Part shown: in pieces, positions 5,839 through 6,646 of the stretch
Layout of the letters: every line of letters begins with the position of its first letter
Position numbering within the stretch: the first letter of the stretch is position 1
DNA from: Planctomycetota bacterium
GTDB taxonomy: Bacteria; Planctomycetota; Phycisphaerae; UBA1845
Assembly: GCA_022561415.1 (NCBI GenBank)
Contig: JADFRH010000103.1
Span: 1,239 to 7,884 of the forward strand
Length of the DNA stretch: 6,646 nt
Reading direction: 5' to 3'
Notes under the pieces: model-generated
Seen by the model: only the letters and a program-made list of their open reading frames with translations
What the model was told of the DNA's origin: nothing
Databases searched by the model: none
Translations under genes and position numbers: made by a program

Positions 5839-6021
5839 ATGAAGGACGAAAAGCGAGAGCCTACACCCGACCCACGGGAAAGTCCGCGCCCGACCCCGGG
5901 CACGGGGCCGGGGCAAAAGGACCGCTCCGATCCTGCTGCCACGCCGCCACTACGGGAACCGGGAACTGGCACAGAGCCGTATCCCCAAGGGCCTGTACCT
6001 GGCGGGCCAAAAGAGGACTAG
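5839..6021 (+). CDS. Small Pro/Gly-rich hydrophilic protein
   Basis: A 60-residue protein with 16 Pro and 8 Gly, plus many charged residues and no hydrophobic segment, so it is probably disordered and cytosolic. It opens MKDEKREPTPDPRESPRPTP and ends PVPGGPKED. Support for translation: GGAGG at 5830-5834 (four bases before the ATG, rather tight) and a strong extended -10 box just upstream. The stop is only seven bases before the GTG of the next membrane protein, so the two are probably co-transcribed and translationally coupled. No family is recognised. Short proline-rich partners can bind SH3-like or beta-barrel domains or act as linkers between proteins; whether it binds the downstream membrane protein is a guess. 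Because composition is low-complexity, some doubt about coding remains. Confidence 0.6.
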   Translation: MKDEKREPTPDPRESPRPTPGTGPGQKDRSDPAATPPLREPGTGTEPYPQGPVPGGPKED

Positions 6022-6028
6022 GCACGCC

Positions 6029-6646
6029 GTGGAGCTCACACGCGAGGGGCTAGTTCTAGCGGCGTTCCTGATGATTCCAGGATTTATCTACTTCTCGGTA
6101 AGCCGTAATTTTCGAACGCCAGATCCGGATAGGCCGAGTGACGCCCGCGTGCTCCTTGAGAGTCTCACGGTGAACCTCGTTCTGCTGACACTGGAGGTTT
6201 CCACTCTGGCACTTGTTGCCGTGTTCGCAGACGGCGTTCGCGACGAGATCGAGCTCGTCTTTCAAGACGGACTCGACGCCTACATCGATGAGAACGCGAT
6301 CACGTTCTTCTACGTGGTAGTTGCCGTAGGTGCTGCCAACCTAATTGTGATGTTCGTCGCCGGGTGGTTCGACTGGACAGAGGCGGCAATCCAGAAGGCA
6401 CAGCAACGCCGTGGCCTGGCGCCGTGGAGTGTCTGGTATCAAATGCTCCGTCTTGGGCCTGAGCCCCAACGTAAGCGAACGACGCCTATCGGGGTCCGCG
6501 TCCATCTGAAGAGCGGTGGCCTTTATCATGGGGCACTCGCAGCCTTTTCGTTGAGGCAGTCTGAAGCGGGGAGAGATGTCGCCTTGTGGGAGGTGTCGTT
6601 CTCGGAATCTGGAAAGCCTGAGGACCTGAAGGCGGTAAGTTCCAAG
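6029..6646 (+). CDS. DUF6338-like membrane protein, 3'-partial
   Basis: An open frame of 206 codons from GTG 6029 to the right edge, with no stop. The start is inferred: GAGG at 6013-6016 is somewhat far (12 bases), but the GTG lies seven bases after the Pro-rich gene and no nearer ATG exists. Three membrane segments are predicted at about residues 8-24 (VLAAFLMIPGFIYFSV), 45-66 (LTVNLVLLTLEVSTLALVAV) and 91-111 (ITFFYVVVAVGAANLIVMFV). A cytosolic tail follows, with APWSVWYQMLRLGP and then VRVHLKSGGLYHGALAAFSL and WEVSFSESGK. The N-terminal PGF motif, the W-x-x-x-L segment and the V-x-V-x-L-K-x-G-G beta domain resemble the uncharacterised DUF6338 family. That match is from memory and moderate. 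It is downstream of a tiny proline-rich gene and divergent from another membrane protein. Biochemical role unknown. Confidence 0.7.
   Translation, partial: MELTREGLVLAAFLMIPGFIYFSVSRNFRTPDPDRPSDARVLLESLTVNLVLLTLEVSTLALVAVFADGVRDEIELVFQDGLDAYIDENAITFFYVVVAVGAANLIVMFVAGWFDWTEAAIQKAQQRRGLAPWSVWYQMLRLGPEPQRKRTTPIGVRVHLKSGGLYHGALAAFSLRQSEAGRDVALWEVSFSESGKPEDLKAVSSK

Noticed and set aside
4882..5916. Full 344-codon - strand open frame as one gene
   Set aside because: The first 80 codons precede a strong GGAGG-ATG start at 5676 and overlap its promoter; the last 100 are antisense of the 4906 gene. Only the middle part looks like protein.

Overview
The window looks like part of a GC-rich (about 60% by eye) bacterial chromosome, most likely from a planctomycete or a close relative. 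This is inferred from gene style: a lysine-tailed HARE-HTH protein, an excisionase-like HTH gene directly ahead of a long tyrosine integrase, and an Hsp70/vWA gene pair. No rRNA, tRNA or CRISPR array is visible, so the taxonomic guess is soft. All clear genes except one are on the + strand.

Left block (1-2412): a compact operon. It holds the 3' part of a DnaK-like Hsp70 whose start lies upstream of the window, then a vWA-domain protein with an intact metal-binding (MIDAS) set, then a 100-residue protein with two predicted membrane segments. The intergenic gaps are 33 and 20 bases, and both downstream genes have good Shine-Dalgarno sites. The Hsp70 ends right after its beta substrate-binding domain, so it has no helical lid, and its interdomain linker is atypical. 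This suggests a dedicated chaperone/vWA machine rather than a housekeeping DnaK.

Middle block (about 2413-4175): a recombination module made of an excisionase/MerR-like HTH protein and a tyrosine recombinase. Between them is a perfect 8-bp hairpin that starts on the HTH stop codon and runs into a T tract. The recombinase keeps its Arg, Arg, His and Tyr but has Ser where the HxxR histidine is expected.

Right-middle block (4176-5202): a lysine-rich HARE-HTH protein, a poorly preserved stretch that may be a frameshifted small gene, and an unrecognised 98-residue protein that looks cut off at its C terminus.

Right block (about 5190-6646): a divergent pair of transcription units with different content. 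On the - strand is a membrane-anchored coiled-coil protein. On the + strand are a tiny Pro/Gly-rich protein and a three-helix membrane protein resembling DUF6338, which is open at the window end. Each direction has its own extended -10 promoter. The - strand gene reads straight into the antisense of the 98-residue gene, so the two convergent genes appear to have been joined, and both truncated, at a breakpoint near 5190. The right block is therefore probably acquired or rearranged DNA. The most interesting candidates are the lidless Hsp70/vWA/membrane operon and the divergent membrane-protein module beyond the breakpoint.
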